64,000 nt of DNA, taken from the NCBI GenBank assembly GCA_947044405.1, contig CAMRHE010000021.1, forward strand, positions 4,758,501-4,822,500, read 5' to 3'. The notes below the pieces were generated by a model. That model did not search any database, had not been told where the DNA came from, and worked only from the letters and a program-made list of their open reading frames with translations. How positions within the stretch are numbered: position 1 is the stretch's first letter; the number at the start of each line of letters is the position of its first letter. The position numbers and the translations under genes are program-made. Of this stretch, positions 1 to 21,171 are shown piece after piece. This stretch comes from Leptodactylus fallax. Lineage: Eukaryota; Chordata; Amphibia; Anura; Leptodactylidae.

Positions 1-6
1 GTTATT

Positions 7-12
7 TTTATT
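7..12 (-). terminator. psmd7: psmd7 poly(A) signal AATAAA
   Basis: The plus strand reads TTTATT, giving AATAAA on the gene strand 52 bases after the stop codon. The 3' UTR is therefore very short, and cleavage should fall at or just beyond the left edge of the window. Confidence 0.8.
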
Positions 13-64
13 AGACTATTCAACCACCAGCATACATACAAATAAAAATACTAACAGTGATATC

Positions 65-11060
<10,996 letters not shown>

Positions 11061-11431
11061 TTACTTATAAGGCTCTTACAGACATGTACATTTACATATG
11101 ACGTATGCATTGTCACGGATCTATACAAAGCTGATATATCTGCGTTTACTGTATCACTCTACACTCTACAATTACATCTGTTTCTGGGTATGCAGCATGG
11201 CTACTAAACAGTAGGCAAAGTGGGTTTTCACTTAGATTTATGAAGGGTAAAAGTTGCCTCACCATGATGCTCCCTGTCTGACACCAAGTGGACCACTGAT
11301 ATCATCAGGCTTGTAGTTGAGGCCTACACGTTTATCATAAAAGTTTTTGGGCCACAAAGAGTGTTTCTTTTAGACAGTTTCATAAAGGTACGATTGCATA
11401 GAGTTTATTAGAGAAAATTTCAAGGCGTTTC
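11061..11431. other. Intergenic, upstream of psmd7
   Basis: No gene, repeat or RNA recognised. CpG content falls off quickly. Confidence 0.4.
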
Positions 11432-12875
11432 CATACCTCCCAACTTTCAAAGGACAGAAAGAGGGACAAAATATACAGCGTGCTATGCGCGCTGTGGCAA
11501 ATTTAGCTCCACCCACTTCTATGTTGACTCCGCCCCATTCTCATCTATTTTTCCATGTGCCCCCACACAGTATAATGCTCCTACAGTCACCCTAACATTA
11601 TATGCCCCCACATTATAATGTTCTCCTCCAATTTCCCCACAGTACTAAGTCCCTCTCCTCGTGCCCCAGTTTAAACGGGCGGAAACTAGAGGGGGACATT
11701 AAACTAGGGCAGCTGGAGGGGGACATTAAACTATGAGGCAGCTGGAGGGGGACATTAAACTATGGGGAAGCTGGAGGTTGACATTAAACAGCGGGGGTAG
11801 TTGAAGGGGGACTTTAAACTATGGGACAGCTGAATGGTGACATTAAACTATGTGGCAGCTGGAGGTTGACATTAAACAGTGGGGGTAGTTGGCGGGGGAC
11901 ATTAAACTATGGGGTAGCTGGAAGGTGACATTAAACAGTGGGTGTAGTTGGAGGGGGACATTAAACTGGAGGCAACTAGAGGCAGACATGTCCCCCTCCA
12001 GCTACCCCCCACGGTTTAATGTCCTCCAGTTGCCCCAAGTTTAATGTCACCCTCCATCTGCCCCCTCAGTTTAATGTCCCCCCTCCATCTGCCACCAGTT
12101 TAATGTCCCCCTTTATCTGCCACCAGCTTCACATCCCCCTTCATCTGCCGCCATATTAATGTCCCCCTTCATCTGCCACCAATTTAATGTCCCCCTTCAT
12201 CTGCCACCAGCTTAATGCCCCCTTCATCTGCCCTCAGTTTAATGTCCCCCTTTATTTGCCACCATCTTAATGCCCCCCTTTATCTGCCACCAATTTAATG
12301 TTCCCCCTTCATGTCACTAGCTTAATGCCCCCCTTCATCTGCTCCAGTTTAATTGCCCCCTCCATCTACCACCAATTTAATGTCCCTCTTTATCTGCCAC
12401 CAGCTTAATGTCCCCTTTATTTGCCACCAGTTTAATTGCCCCCTTAATCTGCCTTCAGTTTAATTGCCCATTCATCTGCTCCCAGTTTAATTGCCCCCTA
12501 CATCTGCGTTGTTTAACTGCCCCCTATATCTGCCCCCAGTTCCCCCCTCTTGCTCACACATGCTCTCTTCTCTCCTACTTATCTTCGATCACTCTTTGTT
12601 CCCAGCTTTCTATGTAACATCACAGTGTGTCTCGCAGTATCCAGAATAGCTCCGCCCACACAAGAGTCTTATCACATATTCATGACATCATCAAAGGTCC
12701 TTTAGCCATTACGATTTAGCATCTACCATTTAGCCTTTACCCTACCCTAATAAAGTTTGTTAACAGCAAAACACTTCAGGGGCATAGCGGGACAAACTGT
12801 AAGCTATGCGAGCCCGCGGGACAGCAGTGTAAAATCAGGACTGTCCCGCCAGATGCGGGACGGTTGGGAACTATG
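11432..12875. repeat. Large foldback element with two opposed tandem arrays
   Basis: The ends read CATACCTCCCAACTTTC and, inverted, GACGGTTGGGAACTATGG. Inside, about nine units of a 30-35 bp phrase (GGGGGACATTAAACTATGGG, 11,690-11,980) are followed by about fifteen units of the opposite-strand phrase (TTTAATGTCCCCCTTCATCT, 11,990-12,540). The whole could form a long hairpin. The frame at 12,408-12,617 is just this array read through. Confidence 0.7.
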
Positions 12876-13958
12876 GCGTTTCACATTTCAAAATTCCCTT
12901 AAAAATTTTCACAAACCTACCTCCCGTTCATTTCAGTGGGATTAGGTAGGATTGACTTTTTCCATAAATCCTATCATGTGACCAAAAATCACTATGTTGC
13001 CCGGCACCTACTTAACCAATGTAAGTGAATCGAGTATTGTAACCCTGGGGGTTCTCCGATTGGGACCTCTAGATGCAAAAAGATGTAGCATTGCTTGATT
13101 TTTTTATGACTAGAAGTCGCTGTTGCAGAACTCTTGGGGTTGCAGTGCAACTCCATTCACTTACATTGGTGAAAGATTTGCAGGGTTTTGTCGATCTTTT
13201 GTCACACAACAGGATTTGCCACCAGAGTTGTCAGGTAGCCCTAACCTTAGAGGCATTTTTTTCTGAGTGTTTTTTTCAGATTGCTAGGTCATGCCCTATC
13301 TTCAGGCAGAAAATCCTATGTGTAAAACAGAAAAAAACAGTCATCAGGATCAAAATCCGCTCCAAAATCACTGCAAAAAAACAGATTGTAAAATGAAAAT
13401 TTCTGCTCTAATAGTGGGTAAAAACAATCCCATAGAAGATAATGGCATCAGTTTCCCTGCTGTGTTTCTTTATTACACTAGAAGATGCATGACTGCATAT
13501 ATGTGAAAGCATGTATGTATTACGTTATGTCCTATATATACCTGGACAGTAATATCGTCTGGCGTACGTCACATGCTGAGCTATAAAGGTTAGCACAGTC
13601 TAGCAAAATAGTACACTGAACCCCAATTGTGTTGTCTTACTGACTGATATTCAGTCAATTCTAAAAAATAATTTTCAGCCCAGCGGTATGGCCTATGGTA
13701 TAGTATGCTGAACTGCAGGTTATTTCCGTTGGTCAAAAATTAATTTTAATGATTGAATATCCTGTGCAACAGGAGGAAGCGCATAGGGATTGTAGACTTA
13801 TAGGAACAGGTACCAGGCTGTTCTTTTTAGGACAGTATACAGGCTCAGACTGGCTCACAAGGGAGCAGATGTAGACCTTTAGCCCCCTCACCCTCTATAT
13901 GAATGGTGCATGGCTCACTTTACACTCACTGTCTTACAGTGTACAGAAAGTCTGCTGA
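12876..13958. other. Intergenic, no gene seen
   Basis: AT-rich sequence with fragments of dispersed repeats (for example TTCAGGCAGAAAATCC near 13,301). The reading frames here lack any recognisable domain. Confidence 0.35.
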
Positions 13959-13959
13959 A

Positions 13960-14285
13960 CTGACATTTTGCAATGGTAATATCCTGTTACAGTACACACT
14001 GGAAAAACTGCAGCGGAAATATATTGCAGTTTTTCCCAGAGAGCTTTTCACCGAAAGTCCACAGAGTTTTCCTCTGCAGACTTTCTGCTTCAATTATACC
14101 TATATGAAAACTGGCAGCGTTTCCGTAGGTATAATTGACATGCTGCGATTTCCAAAAACGTGGCGGTTTTGGAAATCTTAGCATTTCTGCTGCAGATATT
14201 TTTCTGCAATGTGTGGATGGGATTCGCTAGAAGGGACTGTAAGGACGCTGCGGTTTACGCCACGTCGGGCTTCAGCCTAAAGGCG
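13960..14285. repeat. MITE-like repeat, second copy at 51,343-51,938
   Basis: Shares TTCAATTATACCTATAT, GTAGGTATAATTGACATGCT, GCGATTTCCAAAA and the end GCCACGTCGGGCTTCAGCCT with the longer copy at 51 kb. Similar short chance peptides appear on both strands of both copies. Confidence 0.6.
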
Positions 14286-14502
14286 ACTGCATGCCTAGGT
14301 ACTGGATTTTATACACCTGTGGCAATAAGACTGAATGAAACCCGTGAATTCAATGACTGGCCTTACTCAATTCCATCTGCCCCTTTTGTGTTGATATAGG
14401 TTATCAGGAAGAAAGAGCAGTGGAGTAAAGAGCCTTTTTGAGCGCTGCCTCATAGTGTACCAATCACACCACAGTCAGTTCTGGAGAGGCCAGTGCTTTC
14501 AC

Positions 14503-15066
14503 TTAAAAGGTTTGCACGGGATTAGAAAATATGGCTCAATAACACTGTGGAGGCATTCCAGTCTATCTGGTCGCAATGGGATACGTATTGCACTCTTTGG
14601 GGTCTTTAGGTTGCTGACAGGTCATCTACTCCTCTTCCTTTCGGTATTATTCCCTCTTGTTTTTCCCTACTTGTCTGTCATTCCCCCCCCCTTTTTTTTT
14701 TCTTTTTTCCTTGTTGCATTTTATTGTATTTGCCTGATTATTGTTCCTTGTTAATTGATGGGGGGGGGGGTTAGCAATTTTCTCTCTCTTGTTTATCTTT
14801 CGACTGAAGTCTTGCTACCTCCTGTCCTTTTATCAAAATGTTAATAAAAATTACAGTTTATAAAAAAAAAAAAAAAGAAAATATGGCAGATTTCATCTTC
14901 TCAGGAAGTGACTTCATGTCTATTGGTCTCATGGCAATGCAACAGCTCAGTGACATTGAAATGAAAGGGAATGAGCTGCAGCATGGCTGTGTTACCAACA
15001 GATATGATGTCACTTCCAGAGAAGAAGAAATCAGCCACTTTTTGTAATCCTGCACAACCCCTTTAA
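14503..15066. repeat. TTAA-flanked MITE, split by an L1 tail
   Basis: The left end is TTAAAAGGTTTGCACGGGAT and the right end ATCCTGCACAACCCCTTTAA. The two are inverted, with TTAA at 14,503-14,506 and 15,063-15,066. Without the 340-bp insert it is about 210 bp. TTAA targets are typical of Kolobok and piggyBac-type elements; the family is an inference. Confidence 0.7.
14536..14875 (+). mobile_element. 5'-truncated L1-type LINE 3' end with poly(A)
   Basis: A 12-bp target-site duplication AGAAAATATGGC flanks it at 14,524-14,535 and 14,876-14,887. The insert starts within a coding remnant (FQSIWSQWD, like the end of L1 ORF2), continues through a T-rich 3' region, and ends with AATAAA at 14,843-14,848 and a tail of about 14 A. 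This is target-primed reverse transcription structure. Confidence 0.85.
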
Positions 15067-15814
15067 GTGAAAGTGCAGTGTCCCCCCCAAAATGGCCACA
15101 ACTACAACACATTAGTTTCTGTCCATTTTTTTGGACAGACACAAAAGTAATGTATATCACGTTTTTGCATCTGTCTAAAAAAATGTACAAAAATGGATTG
15201 ATTTCTTTTTCAACCAGTTCTGGACCGCACATAGACTATAAACGTCTGGACGGTCCACTCTTAACCCTGCAAGGGCATACTTGTACGTCATTGCAGTGTT
15301 AAGCAGCTGCATGAAATCTTGCAGCTGCAGAACAAGGGAGCTAGCTGTAACTACAGCAGGAGCTCCTATAGAGAAGGCAGGGATCATTTATTACAGTTCC
15401 TGCCTTCCTGATCGCTGTGTATGCAGCGCTTAATGAGCGCTGTATGCCCAGATATGGCAGCCGCCATGATGCAGCTCCCCTCTGACCCAGCGGTGGCGTA
15501 ATCCACTGGGGACCAGAGACTGTAACAGCTGCTGTGTCTTAGAGGTCTACAGGAGGCTGCATTCCTCTTGTAACTGGGGCTAATGTATCAGCTTCCAGTT
15601 ACAGGAGAAATCATCAGCCAAAAAAAAAAAAAAAAGTACTGTTAGCATGTCCTCCAAATGTCTATTATGACTTTATGGGGGTCAGAATGTAAATTAAAAA
15701 AAAAAAAAGAAAAAAAAAAAAAAGTTAAAACCACACCCACATCACAGGTTCTATCCCTGCCCCTGGTGACACAACACTACTTAAAAATTACCATAACGGA
15801 GAGGGAAAACTATT
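15067..15814. other. Intergenic, dispersed repeat debris
   Basis: Contains CAGCTGCATGAAATCTTGCAGCTGC (self-complementary, about 15,304-15,328) and A-runs at 15,620 and 15,696-15,723. No gene seen. Confidence 0.35.
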
Positions 15815-16040
15815 TTAGGCTGAGGTCCCACATTGTGGAAACACAGATTTGCAGATTTTGCTGCATTTTTTTGAGCCAAATCCAGGAATGGCTTGAGCAG
15901 AAGGTAGAAGTATAAGAACTTCCTATACATTTCCCATTCCTTTTGTAGCCTTTCTTGGCTTTGACTCAAAAAAGCGCAGCAAAATCTGCAACAAAAAAAG
16001 CTGCATTTCTGCATCGTGGGGGGGGGGGCCTCAGCCTTAA
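15815..16040. repeat. Hairpin MITE, family H, copy 1
   Basis: The left arm (GGCTGAGGTCCCACATTGTG, GCAGATTTTGCTGC) is the inverted complement of the right arm (GCGCAGCAAAATCTGCAACA, GGGCCTCAGCC), joined by a short spacer. The same hairpin recurs at 33,995-34,210, at 34,213-34,430 and, split, at 41,626-43,946. Confidence 0.75.
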
Positions 16041-16309
16041 AAAGTTTTTTAGTATCACTTTGAAATTGAAAAATGTGAAGAAGAGACACACTTTTTCCCT
16101 TCTTTTTTGCTTACATTTTCCTGTATATATAAAAAAAGAATAATATCATAAAAATAAAGACCTATGTGTCAACGAAAAAAAGATGCAAAAATTATTTGAA
16201 TAACCTGAGAGAAAAAAACAATGTGTTAGCCCTCAAAACTGCATGTACGAAAAAAACGAAAATGTGTCCAGTCCTGAACCAGGGAAAATAGCTGGGTACT
16301 GAAGTGGTT

Positions 16310-16580
16310 AAACCTGTAACCACTATGTAAACAGATGGCCATCCGTTTGTGATAAATGTGCTCTGGTAGGAGTCTTATTAAAAAAAGGATCCGTTTTTGT
16401 CTGGCACAAAGACTTAGTATGCCATACTTTTGTGTTTGTCAGAAAAAATGAAGAAATGGATCCAATTTTTTTTTAAATTGATCTCTATGTAAACAGATAA
16501 CCATCTGTTTGCAGCCATTTTTTGCATCTGTTAAGTGGACCTGCTAAACAAATGTAAAAAACGTGATGTGACAAACCCCA
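16310..16580. repeat. Dispersed repeat, second copy near 31,985-32,160
   Basis: Phrases TATGCCATACTTTTGTGT, ATGGATCCAATTTTTTT, TTTTTTGCATCTGTTAAG and TGGACCTGCTAAACAAATGT recur with small changes near 31,990-32,130. Confidence 0.55.
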
Positions 16581-16844
16581 CAGAAAAAACCTACTTTGTA
16601 ACTAAACATCTCCACTGCTTTATTAGTGAGGAAACCTGGTATCCATGGCTGGAACATGCCCTGCATTTTCCCAGTAGTGAATGAGGTCCCAGGGTCTGCC
16701 CCAGATTGCCACATAGGAAAGGGTCAGATGTCTGGAGAGTGAAAAGCAGACACAATTTCCATTTGTATTAGTAAAGTCCCCAAATTTGTTGATACTATTT
16801 GCTGTAAGGGAATTGAGCATACGTGTTACTTGTGACTGGATGTC

Positions 16845-17500
16845 ATAAGTGTGTTACGAGCATTGCCTGAGACCCACAGCAGGGAGTTCCCCAGAGGATC
16901 ATTCTACCATCACTCAAGTGTGACCCCCTCATCGATGACCTGCACCAGGGTCTGCATGGGGATTTGGCGCCCAAGCCACCGTAACACTTAAAAGAGTGAG
17001 TAGCCGCCATTATGGGCATTCACTCCCAACGTCCTCAGGGTTCAATCTTAGTCCCTACCCATCAATCACGGGAACCTGAGTTTCACCACCACTAACTACA
17101 GCCCAAGCCACGGGCTCTTTTCCTGTGAGCAGTACATCGGATTCCCTGGAGAGACTGCTGCCACAGCTAGGGTGCATCCAGTAGACTGTGTGGCAGCATC
17201 TTTATACAGGATGATGATTCGGCAAGCGAACTTCATAGAAACGTCCTTCCCCGATCATTGACATTAACCATCTGATAACCTAGCAAACACTTCTCAAGTA
17301 GTCATTCATTTATCCAGGCATAAAATGCTTGTTGTTCAGCAGCATGTCACCATGTAAGGTCACCATGTAAGGCTGGAAGAAACCTCACCTGTAAGCAGCC
17401 CATTGATCTCATGATTATAAAGGTGTATCATGGGATTATTGGCATCTGCATGCAGGCAGGATGTCGCCAGGTGTGGGTGCTGCTATGTTAGAACACAACC
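16845..17500. other. GC-richer block of unknown nature
   Basis: The sequence between TGTTACGAGCATTGCCTGAG and the TCTA repeat is less AT-rich than its surroundings and has no open frame of note. It could be the remains of an LTR or another repeat; nothing decisive was seen. Confidence 0.25.
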
Positions 17501-17504
17501 TCAG

Positions 17505-17547
17505 TCTATCTATCTATCTATCTATCTGTCTATCTATCTATCTATCC
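17505..17547. repeat. (TCTA)n microsatellite
   Basis: About ten tandem TCTA units with one TCTG change. Confidence 0.95.
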
Positions 17548-17737
17548 ATCAGTTATTCCATCGTGTTTACTGTATATGTCCTGCAATAGTCAGTTCTGAG
17601 AATTGACTGTCTCACAAATGGGGGTGGTGAGGGCGGTAGAGATATGGATTATGGAAAATTAGTTGTTTAACTGATGTATTAACCGTTTACTGTAATCAAT
17701 TTTGCATTGATGTACTTATGTATATATTTATTTACAG

Positions 17738-18091
17738 CTTAAATATGGTAATGACAGCAAGGGCTTGGCCTGGCAGAGAAATCAATAAGACTTTCAGGTA
17801 AGGACAAATCATTGTAAAAAGGTCTGCTGGAGCAGTAAAAGTCTATTGACTTAAGATCACTTGCGCTATTGACATATGTGTTTTGCGCTAGGCTTGAATA
17901 ATGATAAGCCATCATCTGGTATTTTCCTGAATGTGATGATGATTATATTACTCTGTATTCTGTAGACATTCATAACAGTATAACTATATAAATATATGTA
18001 GAATTGACTTTTGTTAAATGTTTTCAATATTCATCTGCAGACAAATGAGGATCAATGATCCTTACAGTGAAATCATTCTGTCTGCTTTGAG
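17738..18091 (+). other. Two exon-like segments, possibly a non-coding or micropeptide transcript
   Basis: Segment 17,738-17,797 (60 bp) is bounded by TTTACAG and CAG|GTAAGG. Segment 18,041-18,091 (51 bp) is bounded by CATCTGCAG and GAG|GTAGGT. Both lengths are multiples of three, and the joined segments stay open in one frame (starts MVMTARAWPGREINKTF). A third acceptor at 18,333-18,334 would continue this frame to a TAA near 18,371. I do not recognise the peptide, and chance is a real possibility. Confidence 0.2.
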
Positions 18092-18825
18092 GTAGGTAGC
18101 TTAGAGGGGCTACTGGAGCATGGGCTCTGGGTGTTGAATCACAATGGGAAGGGGAACATAGACAAATCACTTTGCCTTTGGTCAGGTTATTTAGTTTCAT
18201 GAGTTAGGGCAGAAAACCAGACCTTTGAAGGGAAGCCTAGCTATACTTATGCTACTGTACTGAAAGTGCTGCTTAAAAAACAGCAAACCTGATTTGCCTG
18301 TTTATTTTTGTTTAATCTTGAACTGCTTCTTTAGGAAACTGCCATGTAAAGTTATATCTAGGCCTTTCTAAATCTCCAAATACGTTCCTTGACATCCCAC
18401 TGGGACAAATACACCACTGCAAACATTCCTCTCTCTAGGTAAGTCCCTGACCACTTGGGGCTTGTGTATTGAAATGAATTAAATGAAAATGAAATTGTGT
18501 CATGAAATATGTCATGAAAATGAAATATGTCATAAAATTATTCTTTAAGCCAACTGCAACCAAAATTATTATTAGATTTGATTGAAAACAATTTGATAGA
18601 TTAGATTTACACCAGATAGAAGACTGCCATCAGCCATTTTGAATGGTAATTCACGTTAATTTGCAAATGATGGCAGTAGAAATAGGCAGAATCTACCATT
18701 TTGCCAAGTTTTATCTTGTGTGTAGGCAGTCTAACACAGCCCTATTTGCTGGAATGGAGCTTTATTCCAGTTCCCTTCATAGTGAGTGACCTGCATGTTG
18801 GATCCATACTGTTATGGTATTGCAC
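18092..18825. other. Intergenic, no gene seen
   Basis: AT-rich, no repeat recognised except short internal echoes (AAAATGAAATTGTGTCATG and ATGTCATGAAAATGAAAT near 18,485-18,540). Confidence 0.4.
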
Positions 18826-18829
18826 AGTA

Positions 18830-19130
18830 TAATTTTTCCTATTCTGTGTATATGGGCACATCACAATACTACTTCTCCTGTCCTGTATTTATGGGTATTG
18901 CACAGTATCATTTCTCTTATTCCTTATATATAGGCACAGCATAATACTACTTTTCTTATCCTATATATATGGGTACTGCACAGTACCACTTCTTTAATCC
19001 TATACAGTATATATTGGTACTGCATAGTGCCACGTCTCTAATTCTGTAAATATATGGGCAACTCCACAGTACCTTATCTCTTAACCTATATGTATGATCA
19101 CTGCACATTTCCACTTCTGTTATCCTATAT
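18830..19130. repeat. Degenerate tandem array, 39-bp period
   Basis: The phrase GGGTATTGCACAGTATCA and variants recur at about 18,854, 18,893, 18,932, 18,971 and 19,016, so the period is about 39 bp. Units differ at many positions. It abuts the larger array to the right. Confidence 0.75.
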
Positions 19131-19139
19131 AATCAATAA

Positions 19140-19556
19140 GCTTGGTTCATATACCATATCTATATAGAAAGCATGGTGCTGGTACTTTATCTATGCAGTA
19201 AACATGGTTCTGATACTGAATCTATGGAGTAGCTTGTTTCTTGTACTATGACCATGTGATACAGTTGCCTTTGGTACTGTAGCATAGCAGTTTGGTTACT
19301 GTATCAGTGCAGTAAGCTTTGTTATGGAAACATATCAATGCAGTAAGTTTTTCTGTTACATCTGTTGCTTTTGGTACAATATCAATGTATTAGGGCTGGT
19401 TCTGTTACCGCATTACTGTATTCTGTTACCGTATCATGGTAAATTTTCAATGTTTTAACCTTTTTTTTCTGTTACAGTATCTATGTAGTAAGCTTGTTTC
19501 TGTCATCATGTCAATGCAGTAAGCTTGTGCAGCTAGGTTTCTTCTGGTATCATATT
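19140..19556. repeat. Degenerate tandem array, about 31-bp units
   Basis: Units of the form ATCTATGCAGTAAGCTTG plus GTTCTGGTACTGT recur with heavy divergence. They are the likely ancestor of two of the three sub-blocks of the 80-bp unit to the right. Confidence 0.7.
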
Positions 19557-19558
19557 TA

Positions 19559-21169
19559 CAGTGCCTTGCAAAAGTATTCATACCCCTTGAACTTTTTCAC
19601 ATTTTGTCACCTTACAACCACAAACTTAAATGTATGTTCTTGAGATTTTAAGTGATAGACCAACACAAAGTAGCAGATAATTGTGAAGTGGAACAAAAAT
19701 GATACATGATTTTCAAAATTTTAATCAAACAAAAATCTGAAAAGTGTGACGTGCAAAAGTATTCAGCCCCCTGTACTCTGATACCCCTAAATAAAATCTA
19801 GTGCAATCAATTGCCTTCAGAAGTCACTTAATTAATCAACCGAGTCCAGCTGTGTGTAATTTAGTCCCAGTATAAATACACCTGTTCTGTGAAGGCCTCA
19901 GTGGTTTGTTAGAGAACACTAGTGAACAAACAGCATCATGAAGACCAATGAACTCACCAGAAAGGTCAGAGGTAAAGTTGTGGAGAATTTTAAAGCAGGG
20001 TTAGATTATAAAAACATATCCCAAGCTTTGAGCATCCCAAGAAGTACTGTTCAATCCATCAGCCAAAAATGGAAAAAGTATTATACAACTACAAACCTAC
20101 CAAGACATGACCGTCCATCTAAACTGACAGATCAAGCAAGGAGAGCACTGGTCAGAGAAGCAGCCAAGAGGCCTAATGTCACTCTGGAGGAGCTACAGAA
20201 ATATACAGCTCAGGTGGGAGAATCTGTCCACAGGACAACTATAAGTCGTGCACTCTACAAATCTGGCCTTTATGGAAGAGTGGCAAGAAGAAAACCATTG
20301 TTGAAAGAAAGACATAAGAAGTGCCGTTTGCAGTTTGCCACAAGCCATATAGGGGACACAGCAAACATGTGGAAAAAGGTGCTCTGGTCAGATGAGTCCA
20401 AAGTTGAACTTTTTGGCCTAAATACAAAGGGCTATGTGTGGCAGAAAAGTAACACTGCTCATCACTCTGAAAACACCATCCCCATTGTGAAACATGGTGG
20501 TTGGCAGCATCATGCTGTGGGGAGGCTTTTCTTCAGTAGGGACAGGGAAGCTGTTCAGAGTTGATGGGAAGATGGATGGAGCTAAATACAGGGCAATCCT
20601 GGAAGAAAACCTGTTAGACCCTGCAAAAGACTTGAGACTGGGAAGGAGATTCACCTTCCAGCAAGACAATGATACTAAACATACAGCCAGAGCTACAGTG
20701 GAATGGTTTAGATCAAACAATATTCATGTGTTAGAATGGCCCAGTCAAAGTCCAGACCTAAATCCCATTGTGCATCTGTGGCAAGACATAAAATTGCTGT
20801 TCACAGACGCTCTCCATCCAATCTGGCTGAGCTTGAGCTATTTTGCAATGAAGAATGGGCAAAAGTCTCTAGATGTGCAAATCTGGTAGAGACATACCCC
20901 AAAAGACTTGCAGCTGTAATTGCAGCAAAAGGTGGCTGTACAAAGTATTGATAAAGGGGGGCTGAATACTTTTGCACGTTACACTTTTCAGGTTTTTATT
21001 TGATTAAAATTTTGAAAACCATGTATCATTTTCTTTCCACTTCACAATTATCTGCTACTTTGTGTTGGTCTACCACTTAAACTCTCAAGAAAATACATTT
21101 AAGTTTGTGGTTGTAAGGTGACAAAATGTGAAAAAGTTCAAGGGGTATGAATAATTTTGCAAGGCACTG
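19559..21169 (+). mobile_element. Tc1-like transposon copy B, inserted in the satellite array
   Basis: Flanked by TA at 19,557-19,558 and 21,170-21,171. The ends are CAGTGCCTTGCAAAAGTATT and, inverted, AATTTTGCAAGGCACTG, with about 200 bp of terminal inverted repeat. The flanks join as CATATTTA and TGTAGTAAG, exactly the interior of an array unit, so it landed in a pre-existing repeat. Confidence 0.95.
19938..20951 (+). pseudogene. Broken DD34E transposase of copy B
   Basis: Begins MKTNELTRKVRGKVVENFKA, with the paired helix-turn-helix DNA-binding region in residues 1-110 and the first catalytic Asp in WSDESKVELF. A one-base insertion in the GGTGGTTGGCAGC region near 20,503 shifts the frame. 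The next frame has the second Asp (QQDNDTKH) but NPIVHLW in place of NPIENLW, so the catalytic Glu is Val. A second frameshift near 20,790 leads to the natural end GGCTKY and TGA. Three independent lesions. Confidence 0.93.
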
Positions 21170-21171
21170 TA

